Source: an uncultured Flavobacteriales bacterium
GTDB taxonomy: Bacteria; Bacteroidota; Bacteroidia; Flavobacteriales; Schleiferiaceae
DNA length: 14,165 bases
Assembly (NCBI GenBank): GCA_903821715.1
Contig: CAIJMB010000148.1
Location: 1 to 14,165, forward strand
Direction: 5' to 3'
Shown: positions 13,982-14,165 of the stretch, one piece after another
Numbering within the stretch: position 1 is the stretch's first letter
Layout of the letters: each line of letters opens with the position of its first letter
Made by a program: the position numbers and the translations under genes
Notes under the pieces: model-generated
What the model was told of the DNA's origin: nothing
Seen by the model: only the letters and a program-made list of their open reading frames with translations
Databases searched by the model: none

Positions 13982-14165
13982 ACCTCCTCATTCAAATGGC
14001 CTGGCGCAACATATGGCGCAGCCCCTGGCGCAGTGGCGTGGTCGTCGGAGCCATGGCCCTCGGCGTCTGGGCCGGCGTCTTCATGATGGGCCTCGCTCAA
14101 GGCGTCAACGACGCCCGCACCGCCGCAGCCCTCGACGACTACGTCGGTCATGCCCAAATCACCGA
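13978..14165 (+). CDS. ABC transporter permease, FtsX/MacB family, second copy (cut by window end)
   Basis: The first 62 codons are visible, starting at the ATG that overlaps the previous stop. The N-terminus MNLLIQMAWRNIWRSPWRS has the same cytosolic pattern as the first permease (LAWRNLGRNRRRS). A transmembrane helix follows (about residues 20-42, VVVGAMALGVWAGVFMMGL), then the start of a periplasmic domain (GHAQIT, compare SGYVQVS in the first copy). Two different permeases in tandem suggest a LolC/LolE-like heterodimer. Only the start is present, so function rests on this resemblance. Confidence 0.85.
   Translation, partial: MNLLIQMAWRNIWRSPWRSGVVVGAMALGVWAGVFMMGLAQGVNDARTAAALDDYVGHAQIT

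Overview
The window looks like a chromosomal segment from a member of the Bacteroidota, probably a fairly GC-rich Flavobacteriales-type organism. The finer placement is a guess. The basis is a SusC/SusD pair, a secreted protein ending in a type IX secretion (T9SS) type A sorting domain, start codons that mostly lack Shine-Dalgarno sequences, and three intergenic matches to the Bacteroidota -7 promoter element TAnnTTTG. Coding density is high. The longest stretch without a gene is about 264 bases (3730-3993), so none exceeds 300.

Layout. (1) 1-3729, minus strand: an iron-sulfur cluster assembly operon read sufA-sufB-sufC-sufD. SufD is cut by the left window edge, and any sufS or sufE would lie beyond it. 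(2) 3730-3993: a repeat-rich intergenic region with a perfect 10-bp hairpin, a 59-base-offset imperfect duplication and two opposed arrays of degenerate 7-base repeats. (3) 3994-11349, minus strand: a small alpha-glucan (starch/maltodextrin) utilisation locus read susC-susD-T9SS glucan-binding-like protein-GH13 alpha-amylase, with an intrinsic terminator between the last two genes. (4) 11476-11892, minus strand: a bacilliredoxin-family (YphP/YqiW) protein with its own promoter and terminator. (5) 12018 to the right edge, plus strand: a LolA-like periplasmic protein followed, through ATGA overlaps, by two FtsX/MacB-type ABC permeases. The second permease is cut by the window end.

How the genes work together. 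In the glucan locus, SusD (a surface lipoprotein) and the T9SS protein would capture glucan outside the cell. SusC would import oligosaccharides with TonB energy, and the GH13 enzyme (ordinary signal peptide, no lipobox, no T9SS tail) would degrade them in the periplasm. SufB, SufC and SufD form the scaffold/ATPase complex, and SufA is an A-type carrier. The LolA-like protein and the permeases suggest a dedicated export or sorting route across the envelope, with an ATPase expected just outside the window.

Most of the window is ordinary for this phylum. I do not see a clearly undescribed enzyme system. The best candidates for something undocumented are the heptamer/hairpin repeat region at 3777-3990 and the LolA-like plus twin-permease cluster at the right end.
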